Assembly (NCBI GenBank): GCA_027618565.1
Contig: JAQCEQ010000005.1
Coordinates: forward strand, 1-64,000
DNA from: Planctomycetota bacterium
GTDB taxonomy: Bacteria; Planctomycetota; Phycisphaerae; Phycisphaerales; SM1A02
Length of the DNA: 64,000 bases
Direction: 5' to 3'
A model generated the notes under the pieces. It ran no database searches, was not told the DNA's origin, and was given only the letters and a program-made list of their open reading frames with translations. Shown here piece by piece: positions 8,425 to 17,001 of this stretch. Every line of letters begins with the position of its first letter. Position 1 is the stretch's first letter. Both the position numbers and the translations under genes were made by a program.

Positions 8425-9627
8425 CTACCGGATCTTGAGGCTGGCCAGCGCCAGGATCGCCAGCACGATGCTGACGATCATGCTGCGTGTCACCACATGC
8501 TGTTCCTTCCAGCCCAGCGCCTGGAAGTGATGGTGGATCGGGGAGCAACGCAGGATGCGCCGGCCCTCGCCGTACTTCTTGCGTGTGTACTTGAACCATC
8601 CCACCTGGAGCGCCACGCTCCCCAGTTCCAGGATGAGGATGCCGCAGATCGGGATGAGCAGGATTTCCTGGCGAATGACGACGGCGATGAATGCCAGCAA
8701 TCCTCCCAGCGGAAGGCTGCCGGTGTCGCCCATGAACACTCGCGCCGGGTGCGCGTTGAACCAGAGGAATCCCAGGAGCGACCCCACCATCGCACCGGCC
8801 ACCACCATGAGCTCGCCACTCCCCGCCACATGCGGGACCATGAGGAAGTATGCCGCGCGCGGACTGCCCGCGACCCAGGCCAACACCATCATCACGACGC
8901 TGGCCACCAGCAAGTTGCTGCCCGCAAGCCCGTCCAGCCCGTCGGTGATGTTGGCGCCATTGGACATCGCCACCATCATGAAGGCGCCAATCAGCGTGAA
9001 GGCCAGTCCGCCGAGGACCCACACGCCCGGCGACACCGACGGCGGCTGGATCATGGAATCGATCGCCGGCGTGGGCGGATAGGTCCGCTGGAACGGCAGG
9101 TTGAGGACATGGGCGTCTGCGGCGCTCGACGCGGAGTATGCGAAGGCGCACACGATGAGTGCAATCGCGATTTGGAAGAAGAGCTTCTCGTGCGAGAACA
9201 GTCCCTCGCGAGAGCCCGGCGCGCGCCTGGCCTGCGTCAGCTTGAGCCAGTCATCCATCGCTCCCACGAGCGCCAGCCAGACCGCCGCGATGATCGCCAG
9301 CTGGACATAGCGCGAATGCACCACATCAGCCAGCAGCAGCGCGGTCCCCACCAGCGTGGACATCACGAAGAGGCCACCCATCGTGGGTGTCCCGCGGCGC
9401 GACACCATGAGGTCGTTGATCGACTGGTTGTAGAACTCGGGGTGGTCGCCGATCTTCTTCTCGGCCAACCAACGAATCGTTCGCGGTGCGATCCATAAAG
9501 TGGTGCCAAAGGCGAGCAGTACCGCAAACAGCGCCCGGAACTCCAGTTGGTACATGATGCTGACCAAGCCGCCAAGCCCAGCTTGGTCCAGCCAGTTCTG
9601 CAATTGCTCGATGAGAAAGAAAAGCAT
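8425..9627 (-). CDS. mraY: Phospho-N-acetylmuramoyl-pentapeptide-transferase
   Basis: Integral membrane enzyme that moves phospho-MurNAc-pentapeptide from UDP to undecaprenyl phosphate, making lipid I. The 400 residues form about ten membrane spans. Family landmarks are GTPTMGGLF, the first Asp pair in GAMDDWLK, NGANITDGLDGLAG, the GDTGSLPLGG loop and the C-terminal HHHFQALGW; these include the Mg-binding aspartates and the HHH motif. The ATG at 9627 was chosen over in-frame codons further upstream because it gives the usual N-terminus and lies 13 bases after the murF stop. It is the last gene of the def-fmt-queA-murE-murF-mraY run. Confidence 0.97.
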   Translation of the reverse strand: MLFFLIEQLQNWLDQAGLGGLVSIMYQLEFRALFAVLLAFGTTLWIAPRTIRWLAEKKIGDHPEFYNQSINDLMVSRRGTPTMGGLFVMSTLVGTALLLADVVHSRYVQLAIIAAVWLALVGAMDDWLKLTQARRAPGSREGLFSHEKLFFQIAIALIVCAFAYSASSAADAHVLNLPFQRTYPPTPAIDSMIQPPSVSPGVWVLGGLAFTLIGAFMMVAMSNGANITDGLDGLAGSNLLVASVVMMVLAWVAGSPRAAYFLMVPHVAGSGELMVVAGAMVGSLLGFLWFNAHPARVFMGDTGSLPLGGLLAFIAVVIRQEILLIPICGILILELGSVALQVGWFKYTRKKYGEGRRILRCSPIHHHFQALGWKEQHVVTRSMIVSIVLAILALASLKIR

Positions 9628-9640
9628 GGTGTGGGTTCCC

Positions 9641-11119
9641 TCAGTCAGTCTTGCCCGTGCCGCCACCCGGGGTCGCGCCGGCGCGAGCGCCCGACCCACC
9701 ACTCCGTCGCAGCCCCTCGATGAATCGTTCCATCGCGGCACCACGCGAGCCCTTCACCAGCACGGCGTCACCATCCTTCAAGAGTGCGCGGATGTGGGCG
9801 ACGGTCTGGTCGTTGAGCGATTTAAAGGAGTGGCTCCTCGCACCCGCTCGCGCCGCCGCAGCAGCGCCATGGCGGGTGTCGCCACCCACGAAGATGCAGA
9901 CGGAGGCGTGGGCGGCTGCGATGGCCCCCACTTCGGCGTGGAAGGCGGCGGAGCCTGGCCCCAATTCACGCATTTCGCCAAGCACCGCCACGCGACGCGA
10001 AGCCGGGGCCAACTCGGCGAAGGTGGACAGGCTGGCCTGCATCGCCTCGGGGTTGGCGTTGTAGGCATCGTTGAAGAGTGTGCACCAGCCCAGGTCTTCG
10101 CGCACCATTCGCATGTCCGCGGGCACGACGCTTGACATGCCGCGCGCGGCATCGGCCACCGGCACGCCCACGGCAACCGCCGCGGCCAAGGCAGCGCAGG
10201 CGTTGCGGGCGTTGTGCGCTCCGTGCAGTTGCAGTTCCATCGTCACTCGCGCACCAAAGGCAAGCGCATCAACCATCTGGCCGGATTCGGTCGGTCGGCG
10301 ACCAACGACTCCGACCCCTGCCGCCCCGGCGGCCTCGCTCCCGAACGGGATGACCCTGTGGTGGTGCGACACGACAGCGTCGTAGAGCGCAGGCTGGTCG
10401 ATGGGTGCCACCACGATCCCGCCAGGCTCCACGCATCCGGCGAGCGAAGACTTCTCCCGAATCACGCCGTCCAGGTCTCCAAGACCCTCCAGGTGCACTT
10501 GTCCCGCGTTGGTGATCACGGCCACGTGCGGCCGCACAATTGCACCGAGCGCGGCGACCTCGCCGGGATGGTTGGTGCCGATCTCCGCCACCAGGTATGC
10601 GGCGTCCCGAGGGCACCGGCAGACCGAGATGGGAACGCCGATCTGATTGTTGAAGCTCTTGGGGCTAGCACAGGTGTTTCCCGCGTGCGACATCGCGGCG
10701 GCAAGAAGTCGGTGCGTCGTGGTCTTGCCGGCGCTGCCGGTCACCGCCACGACGGTCGCGGTGAGCTGCGCACGCCACGCCGACGCCAGCCGCTGGAACG
10801 CGGCCAGCGTGTCGGGGACGACCAGCTGCGGGGTCGGCGCACCCTCCACCACTCGGGACACCATCGCGGCGATGCACCCCCGCGATGCGGCCTCGCCCAG
10901 CGCATCGTGCCCATCGAATCGATCACCCTTGAGTGCGATGAAGAGGGCGCCGGGCCCGCACTCCTGAGCCACGCGAGAGTCCGTGGACACGCCACTGGTC
11001 GCCTGCCGCGCCAGGGCGGCGTCAAGCGAGCGGCTCCACGCACCACCGACCGCCATGCCGATCTCTGCAAGCGACAAGAACCCCGTGCGTGGTGGTGCCT
11101 TGAACTCCGCCACGGTCAC
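9641..11119 (-). CDS. murF: UDP-MurNAc-tripeptide:D-Ala-D-Ala ligase
   Basis: Cytoplasmic ATP-dependent Mur ligase adding D-Ala-D-Ala to UDP-MurNAc-tripeptide. Its 492 residues show the three Mur domains: an N-terminal UDP-binding part (STDSR, GALFIALKG), a central ATPase with P-loop VTGSAGKTTT and AEIGTNHPGE, and a C-terminal part with NDAYNANPEAM and LGEMRELG. Start: GTG at 11119 overlaps the murE stop as GTGA and has a purine-rich AGGGAGG 6 bases upstream, so it is preferred to the GTG at 11149. The overlap implies translational coupling to murE. Confidence 0.96.
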   Translation of the reverse strand: MTVAEFKAPPRTGFLSLAEIGMAVGGAWSRSLDAALARQATSGVSTDSRVAQECGPGALFIALKGDRFDGHDALGEAASRGCIAAMVSRVVEGAPTPQLVVPDTLAAFQRLASAWRAQLTATVVAVTGSAGKTTTHRLLAAAMSHAGNTCASPKSFNNQIGVPISVCRCPRDAAYLVAEIGTNHPGEVAALGAIVRPHVAVITNAGQVHLEGLGDLDGVIREKSSLAGCVEPGGIVVAPIDQPALYDAVVSHHHRVIPFGSEAAGAAGVGVVGRRPTESGQMVDALAFGARVTMELQLHGAHNARNACAALAAAVAVGVPVADAARGMSSVVPADMRMVREDLGWCTLFNDAYNANPEAMQASLSTFAELAPASRRVAVLGEMRELGPGSAAFHAEVGAIAAAHASVCIFVGGDTRHGAAAAARAGARSHSFKSLNDQTVAHIRALLKDGDAVLVKGSRGAAMERFIEGLRRSGGSGARAGATPGGGTGKTD

Positions 11120-12705
11120 GATTCCCTCCCTGCCGCGACCGAACGACACGCCCGCCGCGCACGGAGCGCCGCGATGGCCTCGACGCGATCATCGAACGGC
11201 CGCTTGGTCGTCCCGACGATTTGATAGTTCTCGTGGCCCTTGCCCGCGATGACGATGAGGTCTCCCGCTCGGGCATCCGCCACCGCCGCGGCGATCGCCT
11301 TGGATCGATCCACTTCGCTGGACACGTTGGACGCGGCAGCCACGGGCACGCCCACGAGCACCTCCGCGACGACCGACTCGGGAACCTCCGTGCGCGGGTT
11401 GTCGCTGGTCACCCACACTCGGTCCGCCAATTCGCACGCCGCCTGAGCCATGCGGGGGCGCTTGGTGCGATCGCGGTCGCCGCCGCACCCAAACACCACG
11501 ACCAGTCGCGAGCCTGAGCCAACGCACGGCCGGCACGCCTGCAACACGTTGCGCATCGCATCATCCGTGTGCGCGTAGTCCACATACACGCCGATGTCGT
11601 CATCGGGACCACTTGCAGGCTCCAGCCGGCCCGGAGGAGCGGTGCAGCAGCGAATCGCAGAATCCAGGCTCTTCGCTGGGACGCCCTGAGACCACGCTGC
11701 GGCCATCGCCTGCAGGGCATTCATCGCGTTGTGGGTTCCCAGCAGCGGGATCGACACATCCAGCGCTCCCCACGGGCCATGCATCACCAGGTCCATCCCA
11801 TGCACGCCGGTGGCTCGCACCTGGGCAAAGGACTCAGTGTCGTGCCTCACAAGACTGCACCGCAAGACTCTCGCGCGGCAGTCGCTCAGCATGCGGTCGC
11901 ACGCCGGATCGTCCGCGTTAACGATCGCGGTAGAGCTTGGCGAGAGTCCCTCAAACAGCTTCGCCTTGGCATCGGCGTACTGGTCCATCGTGCCGTGGAA
12001 ATCCAGGTGGTCTCCAGTGAGGTTGGTGAATATCGCGCATCCGAAGTTGATTCCCTCCACGCGACCTTGCGCCAGCGCGTGGCTGGAGACTTCCATGGCC
12101 AGGTCGTCGCAGCGATTGCTCACCATGCGAGCCAGCGTCCGGGTCAGCTCGATCCGGCCGGGAGTGGTGAGCGCCGACTCCTGCACCTGGACACCGTCGT
12201 CTGTTCGCACGGTCCCCATCAAGCCGCAGCGACGGCCCGCCGCACGCGAGAGCTGCTGGTAGAGAAACGCAATCGTCGTCTTGCCGTTGGTCCCGGTGAT
12301 GCCGACGGTGCGAAGCTGGGATGCGGGGCTGGTCCAGAAGGCGTCGGCGATCGCCGCGGTCGGGATGGCGGCGCTTCCTTGCACCAGTTGGTAACTCATC
12401 ACCGGGACGGCACAACCCTGCACAGCCTCGCAGGACTCCCAGACCGAGGGCACCGCCACGGCGACGGCTCCGCGGGAAATCGCGTCGGCAACAAAGGACA
12501 TGGGGTCGGCGGAGCCACTCCCGGGCCTCACGACGAAGAGCGTCCCTGGCACGACCTGGCGCGAATCGTCGGCAACGCCGGAGATCTCCACATCATGTCC
12601 ACAGCTGGTGCGATCGAGACGAAGCGAGGCTGCGGACGCGAGGTGATCAAGCCGCATGGTGGCATCCGTTCGCCTCGCGCCTTGGGCTTCCATCAACGAT
12701 GACAT
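11116..12705 (-). CDS. murE: UDP-MurNAc-tripeptide synthetase (meso-DAP adding)
   Basis: Cytoplasmic Mur ligase that adds the third amino acid to UDP-MurNAc-L-Ala-D-Glu. Length 529 residues. Seen are the P-loop GITGTNGKTT, TTPGRIELTR, EVSSHALAQGR, the FTNLTGDHLDFHGT carbamylated-lysine region and VDYAHTDDAM. The specificity loop reads DNPRTE: DNPR is the signature of enzymes that use meso-diaminopimelate, so the cell wall should be DAP-type. ATG at 12705 is the upstream choice; in-frame ATGs at 12693 and 12657 are alternatives and none has a clear ribosome site. It lies 78 bases after queA and is coupled to murF. Confidence 0.96.
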   Translation of the reverse strand: MSSLMEAQGARRTDATMRLDHLASAASLRLDRTSCGHDVEISGVADDSRQVVPGTLFVVRPGSGSADPMSFVADAISRGAVAVAVPSVWESCEAVQGCAVPVMSYQLVQGSAAIPTAAIADAFWTSPASQLRTVGITGTNGKTTIAFLYQQLSRAAGRRCGLMGTVRTDDGVQVQESALTTPGRIELTRTLARMVSNRCDDLAMEVSSHALAQGRVEGINFGCAIFTNLTGDHLDFHGTMDQYADAKAKLFEGLSPSSTAIVNADDPACDRMLSDCRARVLRCSLVRHDTESFAQVRATGVHGMDLVMHGPWGALDVSIPLLGTHNAMNALQAMAAAWSQGVPAKSLDSAIRCCTAPPGRLEPASGPDDDIGVYVDYAHTDDAMRNVLQACRPCVGSGSRLVVVFGCGGDRDRTKRPRMAQAACELADRVWVTSDNPRTEVPESVVAEVLVGVPVAAASNVSSEVDRSKAIAAAVADARAGDLIVIAGKGHENYQIVGTTKRPFDDRVEAIAALRARRACRSVAAGRES

Positions 12706-12783
12706 CGAGTCTTTCTATCGGCGCAGACGCACCGTGCGGAGCAACACGCGCGGAGCGATTTTGCAGGCGGTCTTGACCCTGCG

Positions 12784-13998
12784 TCATGAGCTCCCTCGGA
12801 TGAGCAACATGGCGTCTCCGTACGAGTAGAAACGGTACCCATCGCGTTGCGCCTGGGCATACAGATCCTTGACAAGATCAAGCCCCGCAAACGCCCCCAC
12901 CAGCGCAAGCAGCGTGGACCCCGGCAGGTGAAAATTGGTCAACAGCACATCGACCCAGCGGAACTGCGCTCCCGGCGCCAGGAGCAACGAGGTCTCCAAG
13001 GCGATCGCCCTCGCCGCATCCGGCAGCGGCCGAGGGAGCGACTCCAGGACCCTCACCGAAGTCGTCCCCACCGCCAGGACTCGACCGGGCAGGGCTCGCA
13101 GCGCCGCCGTCGTCTCGGAGGGCACCAGGCACCACTCGGCATGCATCGGGTGGTCACAGAGGCGCTCCGCGGTCACGGGCTTGAACGTACCGGGACCTAC
13201 CTGCAGTTCCACCTCCAGCACCTGCGCCGTCGCATCCTTCACCCGTCCAAGAAGTTCCGGCGTGAAGTGGAGCCCGGCGGTGGGCGCGGCCACGCTTGGC
13301 CTGGTTTGCGCCGCCGCGTAAACGGTCTGGTACCAGGCCCGGTCGTCTTCGTCGTTCATCGACTCCGCGCGCGCCGCGACGATGTACGGGGGAAGCGGCG
13401 TCCAGCCGGATCTCTCCAGGACCCGAGCCGGCTCGGGATCCTCAAACTCCAGGATCACGCCGTCGGGTGTCCGCTCTAGGAGCTTCACTCGGTCTCGCGA
13501 GGTGTTGGTGTCCCCGGTGGTTTCAGCACAGTGGTGCTTCGGAAGCACCGTCTTGCTGAGACCCCCCGGGACCGGCGCCCTAGCCGGGGCCAGGAGCTCA
13601 ATCCAGTCTCCCGCCCGGAACCGCTTGGCGCCGCGGAGCATGGCCGACCAAGTCCTTGCCCCCGTCGGCTGCAGGCAGAGCCCCTCTGTCTCCCGACCGT
13701 CACCCACACGCCGCCCGACAAACCTGGCTGGTGCAACCCGGGTTCGATTGACCACCACCGTGTCTGTGGGACGCACATACTTCGGCAAGTCCCGCACCAG
13801 GCAATGTTCGACCCTCGGTCCCGCGCCTCCACGAGCGCCCCCCAAGTGCACCACCATGAGGCGCGCAGAGTCCCTCGGCTCGGCGGGGCGCGTGGCAATG
13901 CGACCCTCCTCTAGGCGGTAGTCCAGCTCAGCCCGCGCCATCGGGGCTACCGGCACCTCGATGGGGTCGATCCTCATCGCGCCGGCCCATTCAGACAT
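12784..13998 (-). CDS. queA: tRNA ribosyltransferase-isomerase QueA
   Basis: QueA moves the ribosyl part of S-adenosylmethionine onto preQ1 in tRNA, making epoxyqueuosine at wobble position 34 of GUN anticodons. The 404 residues include RLEEGRIATRPAEPRDSARL at the N-terminus, VVNRTRVAPARF, LPPYI, the PTAGLHFT motif, TFKPV, HAEW and VGTTSVRVLESL, then TNFHLPGSTLL. ATG 13998 was chosen because it has GGGAG 9 bases upstream and overlaps the fmt stop by 8 bases; ATG 13977 would give a shorter N-terminus. It sits between fmt and murE in the same operon. Confidence 0.95.
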   Translation of the reverse strand: MSEWAGAMRIDPIEVPVAPMARAELDYRLEEGRIATRPAEPRDSARLMVVHLGGARGGAGPRVEHCLVRDLPKYVRPTDTVVVNRTRVAPARFVGRRVGDGRETEGLCLQPTGARTWSAMLRGAKRFRAGDWIELLAPARAPVPGGLSKTVLPKHHCAETTGDTNTSRDRVKLLERTPDGVILEFEDPEPARVLERSGWTPLPPYIVAARAESMNDEDDRAWYQTVYAAAQTRPSVAAPTAGLHFTPELLGRVKDATAQVLEVELQVGPGTFKPVTAERLCDHPMHAEWCLVPSETTAALRALPGRVLAVGTTSVRVLESLPRPLPDAARAIALETSLLLAPGAQFRWVDVLLTNFHLPGSTLLALVGAFAGLDLVKDLYAQAQRDGYRFYSYGDAMLLIRGSS

Positions 13999-14938
13999 CG
14001 CCAGCCGCTCCCACATCGCCCGCCACTCCCGCCGCGGGCATGGAACGACAGTCAATCGGTGGGTCGCCGCCACTCAGCGCGGAGTCCCATCTGAGCCCGC
14101 GCAGAAAATCGCTCCACGCCATGACGCGACCTCCCGCGGGTTGCACTTCCAAGACCTCCAGCTCTCCGCCGATGGCCTCACTCCGCGCCCGCAGCAATTT
14201 GACTGACTTCCCCGCAACAATCGCGTCCACTCCGGGCCATGGGCTCAACCCGTTGATCCTCGCCGCCGCCACGCGTGCGCACCCCCCGACATCCACCCAC
14301 GCGTCCGTTCGAGACAATTTGCGAGCCCGCGTCGCCTGCTCCTCGACCTGCGCCTCACCCTGGGGCACCACACCCGATGCTCTCGCGCGCAGCACCCGCA
14401 TGAGCGGCTCCACGCCAAGCAGCGACAGGCGATCGTGCAATTCGCCGGCGGTCTCATTCTCTCCAAGCGCGGTGGAGGCGGCATCAAACACGACGCCCGC
14501 GTCCATTCGCGGCGCGATCGAGATCACGCTCACGCCCACCACCGCGTCCCCCGCCATCACCGCGCGCTGGATGGGTGCTGCGCCGCGCCACCTGGGAAGG
14601 AGCGAGCCGTGGAGGTTCACCGCGAATCGACCCGCAAGAACTTCGAGGCCAATCTTCTGCCCAAACGCGATCACGACGATCGTGTCGATCCTCGCTTCAT
14701 CCAGCGCTGCCAATGCGTCCGCCCCGTTCACGTCGTCGGTCTTCAGGAGCGGCACACCGTGCTCCTGTGCCCACGCCGACACCGGCGTCGGTGTGGGAAC
14801 CTTGCCCCTCCCCGCAGGTCGATCTGGTTGCGACACGACCAGCTCCACCGCATACTCTCGCGCGATCGCCTTGAGGCTGGGTACCCCGAACGCCCCCGCA
14901 CCCAGGAAGGCCACGCGCAACGGTTCCGCGCCAGTCAC
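13991..14938 (-). CDS. fmt: Methionyl-tRNA formyltransferase
   Basis: Formylates Met on the initiator tRNA using 10-formyl-tetrahydrofolate. The 315 residues match the family. The N-terminal formyltransferase fold starts LRVAFLGAGAFGVPSL. SQPDRPAGRG, VVIAFGQKI and the catalytic loop NLHGSLLPRWRGAAPIQRA follow, the last holding the conserved Asn-His pair. The C-terminal OB-like domain includes INGLSPWPG. Translation starts at GTG 14938, overlapping the def stop as GTGA; the frame is open further upstream, but that part is a shadow of def. Def and Fmt are the two halves of the N-formyl-Met cycle, so coupling makes sense. Confidence 0.96.
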   Translation of the reverse strand: MTGAEPLRVAFLGAGAFGVPSLKAIAREYAVELVVSQPDRPAGRGKVPTPTPVSAWAQEHGVPLLKTDDVNGADALAALDEARIDTIVVIAFGQKIGLEVLAGRFAVNLHGSLLPRWRGAAPIQRAVMAGDAVVGVSVISIAPRMDAGVVFDAASTALGENETAGELHDRLSLLGVEPLMRVLRARASGVVPQGEAQVEEQATRARKLSRTDAWVDVGGCARVAAARINGLSPWPGVDAIVAGKSVKLLRARSEAIGGELEVLEVQPAGGRVMAWSDFLRGLRWDSALSGGDPPIDCRSMPAAGVAGDVGAAGDV

Positions 14939-15453
14939 TGAGGGACCTCGCCTCGCTCCAGCGCACGGAGCGCCTTTCGAGTGGCCAGCCGGTCCATCGG
15001 TCCCATCCGGTCGATGATCAGCACGCCGTCCAGGTGATCCGTCTCGTGCTGCCAGCATCGGGCCAGCATCCCGGCGTCGGAGGCTTCGAACATGGCGCCA
15101 TTCTCGTCCATCGCGCGAACTGTGGCAAAGGGCGGGCGTCGAATCTTGACACGCACGCCGGGAAGGCTGAGGCACCCCTCCTCCTCGGGAACGACGCCCC
15201 CCACGAGTGAGACGAACTCGGGATTGAGATAGGCGCGGGCGGGATGGTCGTCGTGCACCTCGGTCACGAAAATGCGCAGGTTTCGGCCCGCCTGCGGCGC
15301 GGCCAGCCCGATGCCTCCCTCGTCGCGCATGATCTCGAACATCTCCGCAATGAGTGCCTTGACCGACCCGTCGATGCCCTGCACCGGCGCCGACCTCCGA
15401 CGAAGGGCCTCGTGGGGATAGAGATGGAGTCGGTGGGTCCGATCAGCGTGCAC
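14935..15453 (-). CDS. def: Peptide deformylase
   Basis: Metalloenzyme that removes the formyl group from nascent proteins. All three family motifs are present in 172 residues: GIGLAAPQAG (motif 1), EGCLSLPG (motif 2, with the metal-binding Cys) and QHETDHLDG (motif 3, HExxH-type with two metal-binding His and the catalytic Glu). The start is GTG at 15453, giving the typical HLYPHEALRR N-terminus. No Shine-Dalgarno site is visible. It is first in the def-fmt-queA-murE-murF-mraY run and diverges from a TPR gene; a 14-base palindrome lies 8 bases upstream. Confidence 0.96.
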   Translation of the reverse strand: MHADRTHRLHLYPHEALRRRSAPVQGIDGSVKALIAEMFEIMRDEGGIGLAAPQAGRNLRIFVTEVHDDHPARAYLNPEFVSLVGGVVPEEEGCLSLPGVRVKIRRPPFATVRAMDENGAMFEASDAGMLARCWQHETDHLDGVLIIDRMGPMDRLATRKALRALERGEVPQ

Positions 15454-15460
15454 GAGGGAC

Positions 15461-15474
15461 GGATCGTACGATCC
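15461..15474. promoter_or_regulatory. 14-base perfect palindrome upstream of def
   Basis: GGATCGTACGATCC reads the same on both strands and sits 8 bases upstream of the def GTG, inside the 76-base divergent region shared with the TPR gene. The position fits an operator or a dyad in the def leader. No known regulator site was recognised, and GC-rich DNA gives short palindromes by chance. Confidence 0.35.
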
Positions 15475-15505
15475 TCTCCCCCCAATCCCGCCGGTGGCGT
15501 AGGCT

Positions 15506-15519
15506 TACAGTTCCCTGTA
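15506..15519. promoter_or_regulatory. Inverted repeat before the TPR gene
   Basis: TACAG-TTCC-CTGTA lies 11 bases upstream of the GTG start of the TPR gene. The left part, TACAGT, resembles a -10 box (the same hexamer occurs in the proposed 23S promoter), and the right part overlaps the ribosome site AGGAG, so the dyad could affect either transcription or translation. Confidence 0.35.
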
Positions 15520-15529
15520 GGAGCACCGC

Positions 15530-16999
15530 GTGGCGATCTTCGGATTTGGAAAGAAGAGTGATTCGGCCACCGACGGGCTGTCCATCGACTCGGAGAAGGC
15601 ATCCAGCCTGATCTTGAAGGCGCAGGACCTCGTCGGTCGCTACCAGTTTGAGTACGCGCTGTCACTCTTCGCCGAGGCGCTCAAGGCGGACCCGACACCC
15701 GCCACGCATTACGACGCCATGTTCGAGTGCGCCAAGGCGTTCGTCGCCAACGGCGCCACGCCGGCGTCGCGCGACGACCTCAAGGGTGTGGACGGTCCGA
15801 CCCCCAACGACAAGATTGCCGTGGCGGCACTGGCGTGGATGCGCGATGTGGACAGCGTCAACAAGGCCAGCGCGCTCATGGAGGCCATCATCGCCGCCAA
15901 CTTCCTGGAACCGGCGCAGTGGCTGGCCCCAAAACTGGCCAACCTCTCGCTGCACGCCAACGAGTCCAAGCCCAGCAAACGCTCCCTCGTGAAGACGATG
16001 GAACTGCTCAAGAAGGCGCAGTCCTTCACCGAGGCGCTCAAGATCCTCCGCAGGGCCCAGGAAGTGGACCCCGCCGACGGCGCGCTGGCTGCGGAGTTGA
16101 AGCAACTCCTGGCGGGACACGCCATCGAGGCGGGCGGCTTCGCCGAGGCTGCGAAGGGTGGCGGCGCCTACAAGGGCGTGCTCAAGGACGCGGCGAAGCA
16201 GCGGGAACTGGAGATGGCGGCCAGCCTCTCTGGTGCCGGCGGCAGCGGCGAGTTCAACCTGACCAAGGCCGAGGAGGCGTACGCCGCCAATCCGACCAGC
16301 GCGGAGGCCATCCAGCGGCTGGTCGCCATCCTTCGCCGGAAGGGCACCCCTGAATCGGAGAAGCGCGCCATCGAAGTGCTGCTCACCGGCTACAAAGCGA
16401 TCGGCGAGTATCGCTTCCGCCTGGTGGCCGGCGACATTCGGATCGCCCAGTTCCGCCGTCGCATCGAGCAACTGCAGCCGCTGGCGGAGAAGGGCCACAC
16501 GCAGGCCAAGGCCGAAATCGCGCAGCGCGCGGCGCAGCTCCACGAACTGGAGTTGAAAGAATTCCGTGAGCGCGGCGAGAAGTACCCCACCGACCGCACC
16601 ATCAAGTTTGAGCTGGGCCGCCTGGAATACGAGTCCGGCAACACCGACGCCGCGATGCAGGCCTTCCAGACGTGCAAGGAGGACGCGCGGCTGCGACTTC
16701 GCGCCGCGCACTTCCTGGGGCGGTGCTTTGCCCGCGAGGGCTGGCACTCCGACGCCGTGGGCGAGTTCCGCAACGCGCTTGGACTGATCGATGTCACCAG
16801 CACCGACCGGGAACTGGACATTCGTTACGACCTCATGCTCAGCCTGGCCTCACAGGCTCGAGACGAGAAGAACGATGTCCTGGCGAAGGAGGCCCAGGAG
16901 GCGGCTTCCACGATCATGCGAAAGGACATCGGTTTCCGCGACATCCGCCAGAAGCGCAAGGACATCGACGCGCTGCTGCGAGAACTCTCCGCCAAGTAA
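15530..16999 (+). CDS. TPR-repeat protein of unknown role
   Basis: A soluble 489-residue protein with no signal peptide. It is almost wholly helical, with helix pairs spaced as in tetratricopeptide repeats (for example ALSLFAEALKADP, EALKILRRAQEVDP, DAAMQAFQTCKEDARLR and AVGEFRNALGLID). TPR proteins act as scaffolds for protein complexes; no enzyme motif is seen. The start is GTG 15530 with AGGAG upstream, giving MAIFGFGKK. A Gly/Ser patch near 235 divides the protein into two repeat blocks. kdsB follows 2 bases after the stop, so the two are probably co-transcribed, though no functional link is known to me. Confidence 0.8.
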   Translation: MAIFGFGKKSDSATDGLSIDSEKASSLILKAQDLVGRYQFEYALSLFAEALKADPTPATHYDAMFECAKAFVANGATPASRDDLKGVDGPTPNDKIAVAALAWMRDVDSVNKASALMEAIIAANFLEPAQWLAPKLANLSLHANESKPSKRSLVKTMELLKKAQSFTEALKILRRAQEVDPADGALAAELKQLLAGHAIEAGGFAEAAKGGGAYKGVLKDAAKQRELEMAASLSGAGGSGEFNLTKAEEAYAANPTSAEAIQRLVAILRRKGTPESEKRAIEVLLTGYKAIGEYRFRLVAGDIRIAQFRRRIEQLQPLAEKGHTQAKAEIAQRAAQLHELELKEFRERGEKYPTDRTIKFELGRLEYESGNTDAAMQAFQTCKEDARLRLRAAHFLGRCFAREGWHSDAVGEFRNALGLIDVTSTDRELDIRYDLMLSLASQARDEKNDVLAKEAQEAASTIMRKDIGFRDIRQKRKDIDALLRELSAK

Positions 17000-17001
17000 C
17001 C

